Source of the DNA: Lachnospiraceae bacterium UBA6403
GTDB lineage: Bacteria; Bacillota; Clostridia; Lachnospirales; Lachnospiraceae
Direction of reading: 5' to 3'
Length of the DNA: 58,620 nucleotides
Assembly: GCA_002437435.1 (NCBI GenBank)
Contig: DJPV01000038.1
Location: 1 to 58,620 of the forward strand
The notes below the pieces were generated by a model that saw only the letters and a list, made by a program, of their open reading frames with translations, did no database searches and was not told the origin of the DNA. The first letter of the stretch is position 1. Each line of letters starts with the position of its first letter. Positions 17,510 to 27,122 of the stretch are shown here, in pieces. A program made the translations under genes and the position numbers.

Positions 17510-18865
17510 CTAAACTACAAATCCACAGATCAGGAAGCCAATGATCGACAACGCGGCTGCAATCATAACATATGGAAGCTGCGATACGGCATGTTCCATG
17601 TTATCAATACCTGCACTGTTCGATGACAGAAGCGTTGCATCACAGTAGAAGCATGCATGGCTTCCAAATGCACCACCGGAGATAATGGCTGCCATGATCA
17701 GAACCGGGTTTGCAGAGATCGCTGCGCCAAGCGGAAATACGATCGGTGCTACGACTGCACTCATGCCCCAGAAAGATCCGGTTGCAAAACAAAGGGCTGC
17801 AACAAGGATAAATGTGATCATAGGGAACAATGCTCCTGTTAATAACGGCTCTGCCAGATTGATTATATAGTCTGTCATATTAAGCTGTTCTGTCACCTTC
17901 TGTAATAAGAATGCAAGTACCAGTAAAGTAAGGGTTGGAAGCATATCTGCAAATCCTTTTACGATCACACCAAAAAATTCATTTACATCGATGATCTTTC
18001 TTGGTAAATACATCAGCATACAGCATGCGATCGCAAGTACAACTGCCAGAAGAAGATCTCCGGTAATAATGGCAACCGCTACAAGAACTGCCATAGGGAT
18101 AACGAAATCCCAGATATTTCCATCTTCCTCATATCCAGCACGGTCTTCATGGTTGTACTTTCTGCTGGCATCACTGTAGACCTTTCCGGTCTCCTCTACA
18201 CGTTTATATGCTTTCTTCATACCACCAAGCTTTGGCATGATTCCCATACAGAATAAAAATACGATCAATAATATAATGATTGGATAAAAACAGAATGGAA
18301 TAGCACTTAAGTATGCTTTCATACCGGAGGTGAATCCGTATGCCTGTACACTCGGCTGATCAATAAACAGGCTTGCATAGAAAACTGCCCATGTTGAAAA
18401 TGGAAGAAGTACGCAGACCGGAGCACCCGTGGAATCCAGCATGAATGCCAGTGTTTCTCTCGGTATCTTACGTTTATCATAAACACCCTTCATGCATGCA
18501 CCGATCGATAAGACGTTCAGATAATCATCTACGAAGATCAAGATACCAAGTATAAATGTGGTAAGTAATGTCTTACGCTCCGAGTTACACAATTTGGAAA
18601 CCAGCTTCGAAAAACCATAATTTCCTTTTGCTGTCTGAAGCAATGCGATCAGACTTCCGAACAATCCACATACGACGATGATCCATACATTTTCCGAAAT
18701 TGTCTCCTGAAGCATCGTACACCAGTGTGTCAGGAATGAGCCTTTGAATAGAAATGCCGCGCCGACCAGAGAACCTCCGACCATAAATTCTTCGCAGCGG
18801 TGTGTCAGTATCGAACCGACAATTACGATCAGCACTATTAACAGTGCTACTAAGCCATGTGTCAT
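17510..18865 (-). CDS. NhaC-family transporter (Na+/H+ antiporter superfamily)
   Basis: A polytopic protein of about 451 residues with 11-12 helices. The frame is open to 18937, but that stretch holds the terminator of the upstream gene. The start is placed at ATG 18865 (MTHGLVALL), which has GGAAG seven bases upstream; an ATG two codons earlier is too close to it. ILIFVDDYLNVLSIGACMKG and LDSTGAPVCVLLPFSTWAVF are NhaC signatures, as is FATGSFWGMSAVVAPIVFPL. Such proteins exchange Na+ or an organic substrate. The amidohydrolase partner suggests an organic amide or amino acid rather than simple ion exchange; that is inference. Confidence 0.85.
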   Translation of the reverse strand: MTHGLVALLIVLIVIVGSILTHRCEEFMVGGSLVGAAFLFKGSFLTHWCTMLQETISENVWIIVVCGLFGSLIALLQTAKGNYGFSKLVSKLCNSERKTLLTTFILGILIFVDDYLNVLSIGACMKGVYDKRKIPRETLAFMLDSTGAPVCVLLPFSTWAVFYASLFIDQPSVQAYGFTSGMKAYLSAIPFCFYPIIILLIVFLFCMGIMPKLGGMKKAYKRVEETGKVYSDASRKYNHEDRAGYEEDGNIWDFVIPMAVLVAVAIITGDLLLAVVLAIACCMLMYLPRKIIDVNEFFGVIVKGFADMLPTLTLLVLAFLLQKVTEQLNMTDYIINLAEPLLTGALFPMITFILVAALCFATGSFWGMSAVVAPIVFPLGAAISANPVLIMAAIISGGAFGSHACFYCDATLLSSNSAGIDNMEHAVSQLPYVMIAAALSIIGFLICGFVV

Positions 18866-18908
18866 AACCATTCTTCCTTTCCGTCTTGTATTTTTCCTAT
18901 AAAACGAA

Positions 18909-18952
18909 AAAGGTGTATCCGCAATGCAATAAGACATTACAGATACACCTTT
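18909..18952 (-). terminator. Terminator of the cytidylate-kinase-like gene
   Basis: An 11-bp stem AAAGGTGTATC / GATACACCTTT with a 22-base loop, followed by TTTTTCG on the minus strand. It lies 95 bases after the stop of the upstream gene and before the transporter start. Confidence 0.75.
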
Positions 18953-19046
18953 GTATCAACTGCTTTTAGTTTACAATTTCATTTACTCATTTACAATTAT
19001 TATATATGATAAGTCCCTACTTAATTTTAATTATATATAATACGTT

Positions 19047-19664
19047 TTAATCACTAATAAACTTCTCTCGTACCAGTTCTGCCAGATACTTTGCAGTACC
19101 TTCTACACCAAGCAGGCTGCTGTTAATTAGAATATCACAATGGTTAATGTCTCCCGGCTTATATCCGGCATAGTTCATATGATAGGAATCGCGCGCCTCA
19201 TCAACTGCCACGATCATCTTACGGGCTTCATCAATTTCCAGTCCCATTGAATTCACACAGTTCTCAACACGATCCGGATATGGAGCATAGATGAATATAT
19301 TCATCACATTATCCATCTCACTTAAAATAAAGTCGGAGCAGCGTCCAACGATCACACATGAGCTTTTCTCTGCAAGAAATCGTATGATATTCTGCTGTGC
19401 ATCGAAAATATCATCCTGTGTACTGTTCGTGCCACCGCCAAGTGGAAGCACCATTCTGGAAAATGGATTCTTGAAGATCTTCTTTGCACTTTCTTCTTCT
19501 TCGTCTACAACAGAAGCAGGAAGTTTCAACTGCTTGGCTGCCTGATCCACGATATCTCTGTCGTAATACTCTATTCCCAGTTGTTCCGCCATCAGTTTTG
19601 CGATCGGTCTTCCAAGACTTCCGAACTGCCTTGTAATTGTTATAACATATTTTTTGTCCTTCAT
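19047..19664 (-). CDS. Cytidylate kinase-like family protein
   Basis: A 205-residue P-loop protein starting at ATG 19664 with GAAAGGAAG upstream; a TTG two codons earlier is also open. ITRQFGSLGRPIAKLMAEQL replaces the Walker A loop of true cytidylate kinases and is typical of the Cytidylate_kin2 family. YYDRDIVDQAAKQL and IVGRCSDFIL followed by VMNIFIYAPYPDRVENCV are further family landmarks. These proteins are widespread in Clostridia and often serve as accessory kinases of unknown substrate. The gene has its own terminator and is divergent from the LuxR regulator. Confidence 0.85.
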   Translation of the reverse strand: MKDKKYVITITRQFGSLGRPIAKLMAEQLGIEYYDRDIVDQAAKQLKLPASVVDEEEESAKKIFKNPFSRMVLPLGGGTNSTQDDIFDAQQNIIRFLAEKSSCVIVGRCSDFILSEMDNVMNIFIYAPYPDRVENCVNSMGLEIDEARKMIVAVDEARDSYHMNYAGYKPGDINHCDILINSSLLGVEGTAKYLAELVREKFISD

Positions 19665-19909
19665 CCGCAACGCTTCCTTTCTCTGAATTCTTTTTCGTTA
19701 TATAGCTTAGCGCAGATTTCTACCGTTTTTCAATTATTAATTTGAGGTAAATGCTAATCATTTTCGGTAGTATATACTTGAAAACAAGTATCATTCAATA
19801 TATAATTGTACTTATATATAACTTACGACCGGATGGTTTGACCTGCAAATGATGCAGTCCCTGGCATTCGCCCGAAAACCATCACCATTTCACACGAAGG
19901 AGAACCATA

Positions 19910-20662
19910 ATGGAAAAGAACAATTTTCTGATCTATAACGATATCGTATATACCCTGTACCAATGTAAATCTTATGAAGCACTGAGAGATGAATTTCTCC
20001 CAAGGCTCCGCCTGCTGATCCCATTTACCTATGCGAGCATTATCTCGGTCAACCCGGAAAACCGGTCAGAGATCGTACCGACTCCTGTCTGCTTCCCTGA
20101 TTATTTCTATGAAGCAGAACTGCTCTACATCGAGCATATGAGTGAGGATCATCTGCTCTGGATCAACAAAGTACGGGAATCCCAGCTTGTAAGAGAAAGT
20201 GATCTGGTAAATGATGATGTCCGTCTGAGTTCTGCTCTATATCAGCACTGTTATCAGAAATTCCATGTTTACGATTCCTTACAGTACAGCATGATCTGCA
20301 AGGGAGAATTCTCCGGTATCCTGACGTTGTTTCGAACCAAGATCGATGGGGATTTTACAGACGATGATATGTTCTTCTTCCGCTCTCTTGGCAAGCATAT
20401 CAATGTCACCTACGAGCAGATCCTCTATCCTGAAAAAGAGAAAGGCTATACCGCTCTTGCAAACCGTATCCCGGCACTTGCAAAAGACTATGACCTTACT
20501 CCACGCGAGACAGAGATCCTGTCTCTGATCTATTCATTTACAAATAATGATGAGATTGCATCCACACTTGGGATCAGTGAAAACACGATCCAGAAGCACT
20601 TACAGAATATCTTCCGAAAGACCGAAACCTCATCGAAATGGGATCTGCTTCGTCTTTCCTGA
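19910..20662 (+). CDS. LuxR-family transcriptional regulator
   Basis: A 250-residue DNA-binding protein behind GAAGGAG. Residues 1-170 form a GAF-like sensory region (ILTLFRTKIDGDFTDDDMFF then FRSLGKHINVTYEQ). Residues about 190-250 are a LuxR/GerE helix-turn-helix: YDLTPRETEILSLIYSFTNN then DEIASTLGISENTIQKHLQN. It is not preceded by a response-regulator receiver domain. The leader at 19830-19885 holds a small hairpin CTGCAAATGATGCAG. The stop overlaps the end of the convergent Gfo/Idh/MocA remnant by 33 bases, so transcription of each may affect the other. The target is unknown. Confidence 0.85.
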   Translation: MEKNNFLIYNDIVYTLYQCKSYEALRDEFLPRLRLLIPFTYASIISVNPENRSEIVPTPVCFPDYFYEAELLYIEHMSEDHLLWINKVRESQLVRESDLVNDDVRLSSALYQHCYQKFHVYDSLQYSMICKGEFSGILTLFRTKIDGDFTDDDMFFFRSLGKHINVTYEQILYPEKEKGYTALANRIPALAKDYDLTPRETEILSLIYSFTNNDEIASTLGISENTIQKHLQNIFRKTETSSKWDLLRLS

Positions 20663-21118
20663 TTCTTCCGGATAAACTAAGCCCCAGTTCTTTCGAAGGT
20701 CTGTCATGATATTCATGACATCTCTGGTAAATGGCATCTGCCAGATCGTCATGGCTTCCGCCAGTATCACATGATGCTCCTCTGCGATCTGCAATGCTTC
20801 ATTTAATTCATCACTATTTAACGTGATCGATTTCTCACACAATACATGCTTGCCATTTGCAAGCGCCTGTCTCAGGAATTCAATGTGGGTATTATGCGGC
20901 GTTGTAATATAGATAATGTCGATCTCCGGGTCTGTAAACATCTCATGGAAATCATCATATACCTTTGTTACATGATATTTCTCTGCAAATGCAACTGCCT
21001 TCTCATGGGTACGGTTTCCTACCGCATATAGGGATTTGCTCATCTGTTCCAGTGCCTGTGCCATTTCATTTGCAATTACACCTGTACCAAGTACTGCCCA
21101 TCTTAATTCTTTTGCCAT
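20630..21118 (-). pseudogene. Gfo/Idh/MocA oxidoreductase, internally deleted
   Basis: A frame of 162 residues where the family has about 330. Residues 1-128 are an intact Rossmann domain: WAVLGTGVIANEMAQALEQM, then YITTPHNTHIEFLRQALANG and KHVLCEKSITLNSDELNEAL. After AEAMTIWQMPF the text jumps to TRDVMNIMTDLRKNWGLVYP, which resembles the extreme C-terminus of these enzymes (VMD.IR..WGL.YP.E). The central beta-sheet domain of about 170 residues is therefore missing in frame. The protein could bind NAD but would lack its substrate domain. The internal-deletion reading relies on family knowledge and needs alignment. Confidence 0.65.
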
Positions 21119-21180
21119 TTCTTCTTCCTCCTGTACAAAAAAATATTTGATTCCCTGTATGTACCCGTATCCCCTGTGTT

Positions 21181-22470
21181 CTAGTTCTCTGCTACGATCT
21201 TACCGTTACAGATCGTGTAATGCAGCTTTCCCGGAAGTGTCCAGCCAAGAAACGGTGAATTTGAGGCTTTGGAATGGAAATGCTCAACGACCCATTCTTC
21301 ATTTTCTCCAAATATCACGATATCAGCCGGTGCTCCTGCCTGGATGCTGCCCGGTGTCATCCGGTAGAACTCCATCGGATTCTTACTCATCAGCTCCATA
21401 AGCTTCATAAGTGTGATGTATCCCGGCTGTACCAGTGAACGGATTCCCAGTGCCAGCGATGTCTCAAGACCTGTGATCCCACTTGGTGCCTGTGCCATAG
21501 GACATGCCTTTTCTTCTGCACTGTGCGGTGCATGATCCGTTACGATCATATCGATCGTACCGTCCTGAATGCCTTCTATGATCTTCAACCGGTCTGCCTC
21601 TTCTCTGACCGGTGGATTCATTCTTGCCATTGTTCCATAAGTAAGAACCGCATCCTCTGTCAGTGTAAAATGATGTGGTGTTGCTTCTGCGTGAACATCC
21701 GCTCCAAGCTTCTTTGCCAGTCTTACTAACTCAACGGAATTTCCTGAACTGATATGTTGGATGCAGACAGATGCGCCTGTATGAAGTGCAAGGATACAGT
21801 CTCTTGCGACCATGACATCCTCTGCTGTTCTGGAAGCTCCGCCATAACCGAGCTGCTCGGATACTGCTCCCATATTCACACCTGCACCTTTTACAAATGC
21901 AGGATCTTCTTCATGCAGACTGATCGGCAGATCAAGCGCTTTCGCACGGAGCATTGCCTCCGTTAAAACTTCTTCATCCATGATCGGAATACCATCATCT
22001 GTAAATCCGGCAGCACCATGTTCTGCCAGCAGTTCCATATCTACAAGTTCTTTTCCTTTCAGATTTCTGGTAACGGTCGCTGTCTGGATCACATGGATTC
22101 CGGTTGTTTCCCCTTTTTTCTGAATATACTCAAGTGTCTCTACATTATCAACTGCCGGCTTCGTATTTGCCATGCAGACAACCGTCGTAAATCCACCATA
22201 AGCGGCAGCTTCTGCTCCGGTCTCAATGTCCTCTTTATAAGTAAAGCCCGGATCTCTGAAATGTACATGTGTATCGACCAGACCCGGTGCAACCACCAGC
22301 CCTTCCGCATCGATCACGCGAACATCATCTGTACCAAGCTTCTTCCTGCATGCATCTGCATCTAGCTGCTCTGCCACTTCTGCGATCACCGCACCATCAA
22401 CCAGCACATCCAGCTTCTGATCTGTATTTGTCACAGGATCCACAACCCTGCCGTTCTTTATCAATAACAT
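21181..22470 (-). CDS. pyrC: Dihydroorotase (type I)
   Basis: A 429-residue zinc enzyme that closes N-carbamoyl-aspartate to dihydroorotate in pyrimidine synthesis. APGLVDTHVHFRDPGFTYKE gives the HxH and substrate Arg. GAAAYGGFTTVVCMANTKPA, then HEEDPAF, QHISSGNSVELV, EATPHHFTLTED and the catalytic Asp in MIVTDHAPHS complete the active site. The length is normal for the bacterial type I enzyme. GGAGGATATTAC precedes the ATG. No other pyr gene is adjacent, so its regulation is not evident here. Confidence 0.95.
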   Translation of the reverse strand: MLLIKNGRVVDPVTNTDQKLDVLVDGAVIAEVAEQLDADACRKKLGTDDVRVIDAEGLVVAPGLVDTHVHFRDPGFTYKEDIETGAEAAAYGGFTTVVCMANTKPAVDNVETLEYIQKKGETTGIHVIQTATVTRNLKGKELVDMELLAEHGAAGFTDDGIPIMDEEVLTEAMLRAKALDLPISLHEEDPAFVKGAGVNMGAVSEQLGYGGASRTAEDVMVARDCILALHTGASVCIQHISSGNSVELVRLAKKLGADVHAEATPHHFTLTEDAVLTYGTMARMNPPVREEADRLKIIEGIQDGTIDMIVTDHAPHSAEEKACPMAQAPSGITGLETSLALGIRSLVQPGYITLMKLMELMSKNPMEFYRMTPGSIQAGAPADIVIFGENEEWVVEHFHSKASNSPFLGWTLPGKLHYTICNGKIVAEN

Positions 22471-22662
22471 GTAATATCCTCCTGATATATACTATCCGCA
22501 GGCATGTGCCATATCTCACATTTCATCCTGAGACTCTCTTTACTTTATGCCTTGTCCACCCACCTGCAATGCCAGTTTACCACAACCTGTCTTTTCAACA
22601 CAACCGCCTTTTTGCTCTTATCTTATATCTGCTGTCACATCTTAATTATATGAACGCAACCA

Positions 22663-22913
22663 GCATTTCCGGTTCTTACCTCGTCACTGGCATTACTTCC
22701 ACATAATAAACCCCTGCATGAGACACTCGCGAAGTTTTTCGTTATACGAAACACATTGCCAGCGTCTGCGGGTGCTTGTTTGAGTTCGAAGAGCGAGTTA
22801 GCACGGAGCAGATGCGAATCGGGCATGTGTTTCAAATAGAAAAACGAGTGCGTCTCATGCAGGGGTTTATTATGTGGAAGTAACAGCCGTTTTCAATAAA
22901 GAACCGGAAATGC
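22663..22913. repeat. Structured repeat, copy A, with 32-bp perfect inverted arms
   Basis: Terminal arms GCATTTCCGGTTCTT (22663-22677) and AAGAACCGGAAATGC (22899-22913). Inner arms 22693-22724 and 22852-22883 are perfect complements over 32 bases. The core then folds as a long helix (GTTTTTCGTTATACGAAACA against TGTTTCAAATAGAAAAAC) with a second branch ending in GTTTGAG...CGAGTT. It lies four bases after the stop of the ABC permease, so it could terminate that operon. A minus-strand frame at 22635-22835 reads through it; a similar frame exists in copy B, and both are spurious. Confidence 0.8.
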
Positions 22914-22916
22914 CTG

Positions 22917-25646
22917 TTACTCTCTATTCTTCAGCACTTCAGCAGGCACCATCTGGCGGATTCTGCGGATCAGCAGGTGGTTGATGATGAAGTACAGGAT
23001 CATGATACCTGCAAAGATGGCAAGGTACATCCAGAATGGGAAGGACTTGTCGATACCACAGGCAATATTGGGAACGAAAGCAGGCTCGTAAGCCACATCC
23101 ATGATCCATTTGGTCAGTGGAATCGAGATCAAAGCACCTATCGTTATGATATAGAAGTTACCATCCAGATACAGCTTCTTCACTTCCTTATTCCGGTATC
23201 CGAAGATCTTGATCAAAGCAATATTGAAGGAAGAACGATCGATCATAACCTTCATCATCAGATACATAACAACAATGAAGATCAGAACGGATACGCCACC
23301 GATCGTAAGGATCATTCCCTGCATCACATCTGAGAAGATACCGGCAGCCTTCTTCACATCGGCTTTTGTCGTTGTTACATATAATCTTCCGGGCTCGATA
23401 TCAAGGGCATGGTCGGAAAATACAACATTGAAATAATCATCCGGTTCATCGAATAACTCAAGCGCCTTGTCATAAGGCATGAATACCATAAATGACGGTG
23501 AATACTGTGTAACAGATGCGATCTCAAATGCATAGATCTTATCTGCTTCATCGTCCTTCAGCGTCAGGGTATCACCGACACCCAGACCGTATTTGTAAGC
23601 GATCGAAGAACTGATCGCAGCCTTACTGGATGAATCTAACAGATCCACATCAAAGAACGGATTTTCATCTGTCAGTCCCATAACTGTTACGTCAAAGTTA
23701 TAACCGTAAATTTTCTTTTTCAGTGTCTTTGCATATGCCTCATATCCACCCTCCGGAACTTCCTCTGTCGGATATTTGTAGGTATACATATACTCATATT
23801 TTGTATCCTTAACATAATCACGATTAACATTCGCACAGTAAACATAGATCTCCAGTGACATCATCGCCAGAAGAAGACTTACAAACATTCCAAATACTAC
23901 CGTAAATCCGGTACGGCTCTCACGAAGCATCTGACGGATCTTGAACAGATTCATAAAACTCATATTTCCAAGCTTTATATCCTTGCCCTTGCCAACCTTC
24001 TGCTCATTCCTGATCATTGTAAGAACCGGCTTCGACAGTCTCTTTCGGATAACCAGTGAATTAACGATTATAGAAATAACCGGTGGAACCACGATTCCAT
24101 AAATGAACAGATATGGCATATAGATAACGTCCAGATCCGGAAGAGAATAATAGTTATAGCAGTCCTGCATCTGGATCGGCACACCAAGGCTTGAATATCC
24201 AAGCAGCGTTCCGATCAGACCTGAGACAAATGTGATCACAGTCGGAAGTGTTACATAATGCGCCATCAGATTCTTTCTCTTTACCCCAAGTGCATATAAT
24301 GCACCGATAACGGCACTTTCCTGATCGATCGAATGTACAACGAATACGGATAATACATAAGAGATCAGTATAAGTAGGATCGCACCTGCAATCGTACCAA
24401 CACTCCGGTATAATTCCTGATCGCCGGAAGCTGCCTGAATTCTCGCATTATCCCCTGCCTTTACAAAGGTCATTAGGTTCTGTGCATCCTTTGAGAAGAT
24501 GTCATCGATCATATCATCTGTCTCATCCTTTAACTCCTGAATACCATCCAGCAGCTCACCGGAACCATCCTCTGCTTCTTTTGTTCCATCTGTATATTCT
24601 ATAATTCCATCGTCAAATGACTTAAGCTCCTTTAACTGTGCCAACAGATCTTTATAAGAGAAGCGCAGGATCGCATTGTCTGCACCGTCGATCTCCGTCT
24701 GCAGAACAGTCTCAAAATTATCCTTTGTCAGTTCTTCTACACCATAATTCATTAAGGTCTTATTTGCCTCTTTCAGATAAGACTCAAAGATCTCTCCCGA
24801 TGCATCTGTTAATTCAGAATTATGATCGGTCAGTTCAGCAAGTCCGTCCTTTAACTCTCTTACTCCATCTAACAGCTCCTGAATACCATCAATCAGATCG
24901 TCCTTCTGTCCCATCGTACGATCCCAGTATTCCTGGAAAAATGGATCTTCTACATCTCCCGATGAGAACTCCAGATCCTCCAGACGGTCTTTTAATTCAT
25001 CGTCCGTCATAGCACCATTTAATCGGTATGCATAATAATATTCCTCTGACTTCGTGCTTTTTCCTTCCGCACGAAGTGTATCGTATACATCAGCTGTAAC
25101 AAATCCTGTACCAAAATGCAGGCAGTCGCATCCGGTATCTCCCAGAGATTTTAATACGTTGTCGTAATCTGGTGTTGTGCCGATTCCCGTAACAGTAAAA
25201 TCACGTCCGCCAAATGTAAGCACATCCCCTACTGATATATTATTCTTCTCTGAAAACTGGCGTTCTACCACCAGCTCATTTTCCTTTTCTGCAAGTGTAC
25301 CTTTTACCAGATTGATCTTGTTGATCTCATCTCTGTTTGCAAAGATACGGAGCGTATGATCTTCGTCAATCTCATAGTCCATATAGAACTGTGGCTCAAT
25401 CGTCACGCCATCAGCTTTCAGATCTTCCATTTCCTCATCCTTCATCGGTACGAACAGTGAAAAATCTCCATCCTCAACACACTGTTTGCTGTCAGCATTC
25501 TCGCTTCCCCTAATGATCGTCTCTGCTGCACCGACCAGACTGACTACCAGATACATGGCAAGTATGATCAGAAGGGACAATGCCAGATATCTTGGAAGGT
25601 TCCTTTTGAAATCTCTCCAAATCCTTTTTCTCAATACTTTCTGCAT
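22917..25646 (-). CDS. ABC transporter permease, FtsX/MacB type
   Basis: A permease of 909 residues. The start is ATG 25646 (MQKVLRKRIWRDFKRNL), one base after the ATPase stop, with GGAGG inside the ATPase end; the frame is open further but overlaps that gene. Helix 1 (ALSLLIILAMYLVVSLVGAA) leads to a large extracytoplasmic region. Residues around 245-390 contain Asp/Glu/Leu-rich heptads (DGIQELLDGVRELKDGLAEL) like a coiled coil. Two FtsX blocks of three to four helices follow. Proteins of this class export lipids or peptides or confer resistance to membrane-active compounds. A structured repeat follows the stop. Confidence 0.9.
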   Translation of the reverse strand: MQKVLRKRIWRDFKRNLPRYLALSLLIILAMYLVVSLVGAAETIIRGSENADSKQCVEDGDFSLFVPMKDEEMEDLKADGVTIEPQFYMDYEIDEDHTLRIFANRDEINKINLVKGTLAEKENELVVERQFSEKNNISVGDVLTFGGRDFTVTGIGTTPDYDNVLKSLGDTGCDCLHFGTGFVTADVYDTLRAEGKSTKSEEYYYAYRLNGAMTDDELKDRLEDLEFSSGDVEDPFFQEYWDRTMGQKDDLIDGIQELLDGVRELKDGLAELTDHNSELTDASGEIFESYLKEANKTLMNYGVEELTKDNFETVLQTEIDGADNAILRFSYKDLLAQLKELKSFDDGIIEYTDGTKEAEDGSGELLDGIQELKDETDDMIDDIFSKDAQNLMTFVKAGDNARIQAASGDQELYRSVGTIAGAILLILISYVLSVFVVHSIDQESAVIGALYALGVKRKNLMAHYVTLPTVITFVSGLIGTLLGYSSLGVPIQMQDCYNYYSLPDLDVIYMPYLFIYGIVVPPVISIIVNSLVIRKRLSKPVLTMIRNEQKVGKGKDIKLGNMSFMNLFKIRQMLRESRTGFTVVFGMFVSLLLAMMSLEIYVYCANVNRDYVKDTKYEYMYTYKYPTEEVPEGGYEAYAKTLKKKIYGYNFDVTVMGLTDENPFFDVDLLDSSSKAAISSSIAYKYGLGVGDTLTLKDDEADKIYAFEIASVTQYSPSFMVFMPYDKALELFDEPDDYFNVVFSDHALDIEPGRLYVTTTKADVKKAAGIFSDVMQGMILTIGGVSVLIFIVVMYLMMKVMIDRSSFNIALIKIFGYRNKEVKKLYLDGNFYIITIGALISIPLTKWIMDVAYEPAFVPNIACGIDKSFPFWMYLAIFAGIMILYFIINHLLIRRIRQMVPAEVLKNRE

Positions 25647-25647
25647 C

Positions 25648-26349
25648 TTACAAATCCTCCAATTCTGCTGCCGGTACCTTTGTCTCATTGTAATAATCTT
25701 TCCTGATCTGACCATCCTTTACGATCACGACCTGATCGACCATATTCTTAATGGAATTATTATGCGTTACGATCAGCATCGTAGTTCCATAGGTCGCATT
25801 GATCTTTTCCAGAAGGATCAGGATATCCCTTGATGTCCTGGAATCAAGTGCTCCGGTCGGCTCATCACATAAGAGCAGCTTCGGATTCTTGATCAGTGCT
25901 CTTGCGATCGCACATCTCTGCTGCTGACCACCGGATAACTGTGCCGGGAATTTATTCTGATGCTCTGTCAGTCCCAGTATCTCAAGCAGCTCATCCATAT
26001 CAAGCGGCTGATCTGTCAGATACTCACAGACCTGTATATTCTCCCGCACGGTAAGGTTCGGTACCAGATTATAGAACTGGAAGATAAATCCCAGATAATC
26101 TCTCCTGTAGTCGGATAACTCATCTGCCTTCATGCCTGCGATCTCAGTTCCATCTACCTTGATTGAACCGGATTCGATCGTATCCAGACCACCGATACAG
26201 TTCAATAATGTAGACTTACCGGAACCACTGGTTCCCTGAATGACACACATATCTCCCTGCTTTACCTGAAGGGACACTCCCTTTAACACCTGTATGTAGC
26301 TTTCGCCTTCTCCATAACTCTTTTTTACATCTGATACCTCTAAATACAT
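25648..26349 (-). CDS. ABC transporter ATP-binding protein (MacB/LolD type)
   Basis: A 233-residue ATPase. Walker A GTSGSGKSTLLN, Q-loop region FQFYNLVPNLTVRENI, signature LSGGQQQRCAIARAL and Walker B LLLCDEPTGALD are all intact. It pairs with the large FtsX-like permease whose start follows its stop by one base. AGGAGG precedes the ATG. The upstream gap of 100 bases contains a palindrome likely bound by the TetR regulator, so the ATPase-permease pair probably has its own regulated promoter. Confidence 0.95.
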   Translation of the reverse strand: MYLEVSDVKKSYGEGESYIQVLKGVSLQVKQGDMCVIQGTSGSGKSTLLNCIGGLDTIESGSIKVDGTEIAGMKADELSDYRRDYLGFIFQFYNLVPNLTVRENIQVCEYLTDQPLDMDELLEILGLTEHQNKFPAQLSGGQQQRCAIARALIKNPKLLLCDEPTGALDSRTSRDILILLEKINATYGTTMLIVTHNNSIKNMVDQVVIVKDGQIRKDYYNETKVPAAELEDL

Positions 26350-26379
26350 ACTTCGCTTCCTCCTGTTATTTTTTGCGCC

Positions 26380-26396
26380 ACATAACGCCGTTATGT
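26380..26396. promoter_or_regulatory. Candidate TetR operator 1
   Basis: Perfect 17-bp palindrome ACATAACGCCGTTATGT (central base unpaired) in the 100-bp gap between the TetR gene and the ATPase gene. A near-identical palindrome lies upstream of the TetR gene at 27123-27139. Two matching sites at both promoters of one cassette point to autoregulation by the TetR protein. Confidence 0.75.
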
Positions 26397-26449
26397 TGTT
26401 ATCATTTTTTTAGCTATGCAAAATAGAATTTCACATAGCTCTTTGTTAT

Positions 26450-27073
26450 CTATTCATCTTTCTGAAACAATGCATACCATCCCGCAAGCAGATATTTCAT
26501 TATATCCCCCAGATGTGCAACTGCTTTTTTCTCATCAGGCTCATGTGTCAGCAAATGGACAAATGCATCAATCTGCATATGTGCCATCCAGTGTATCGTA
26601 TAATCATCCAGTGCAGTAACTCCACACACCTTTGCCTGTGCATCTGCCAGCATCCGGTAATTTTTCTCTGTAAATGCCACAAACTCATCAATACAGCCCG
26701 CAAGACTTGAGCCCTGACTCTTGGTCAGCAGAAGCTGTACCCTGTCATAATTCAGATATAGTTCATGGATGATACTCCGGGATGCGTAGAAATCATCGCT
26801 GAAATCGTCCTGTCCCTCCTGCTGCTCCCCTTTTACCACCTGCAGTTCCTGCTGCATATGTGCTTCCATCATCGCACGGATACTTCCAAGCACCGGTGTC
26901 ACCAGAGAAGCAAATATATCATCTTTATCTTTAAAGAAGAAATATAATGCGCCGGTCGTTACGCCTGCATTCTTACAGATATTCCGAAGGGATGCGCCCT
27001 GATATCCCTTCTCCATAAATTCATGCTCTGCACTCGCAAGCAGCTTTTCTTTTGTCTCCCGATCGTCCTTCAT
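26450..27073 (-). CDS. TetR/AcrR family regulator of the ABC cassette
   Basis: A 207-residue repressor. The N-terminal helix-turn-helix reads TKEKLLASAEHEFMEKGYQG then ASLRNICKNAGVTTGALYFF, the TetR signature. The C-terminal ligand-binding half carries a Gln/Glu-rich insert (MQQELQVVKGEQQEGQDDF). It is the first gene of the cassette, in the same direction as the ATPase and permease genes, and a palindrome stands on each side of it. It presumably represses the transporter until an inducer binds; the inducer is unknown. Confidence 0.92.
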   Translation of the reverse strand: MKDDRETKEKLLASAEHEFMEKGYQGASLRNICKNAGVTTGALYFFFKDKDDIFASLVTPVLGSIRAMMEAHMQQELQVVKGEQQEGQDDFSDDFYASRSIIHELYLNYDRVQLLLTKSQGSSLAGCIDEFVAFTEKNYRMLADAQAKVCGVTALDDYTIHWMAHMQIDAFVHLLTHEPDEKKAVAHLGDIMKYLLAGWYALFQKDE

Positions 27074-27122
27074 CTCGTCTCACCACCAGTTCTACCTCGC
27101 TCTAACATATGAACGATCATTC

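Noticed and set aside
22635..22835. Minus-strand 66-aa frame, and the similar 68-aa frame at 27294-27500
   Set aside because: Both read through the structured repeat. The shared peptide follows from the repeated DNA, there is no ribosome binding site, and copy C does not keep the frame.
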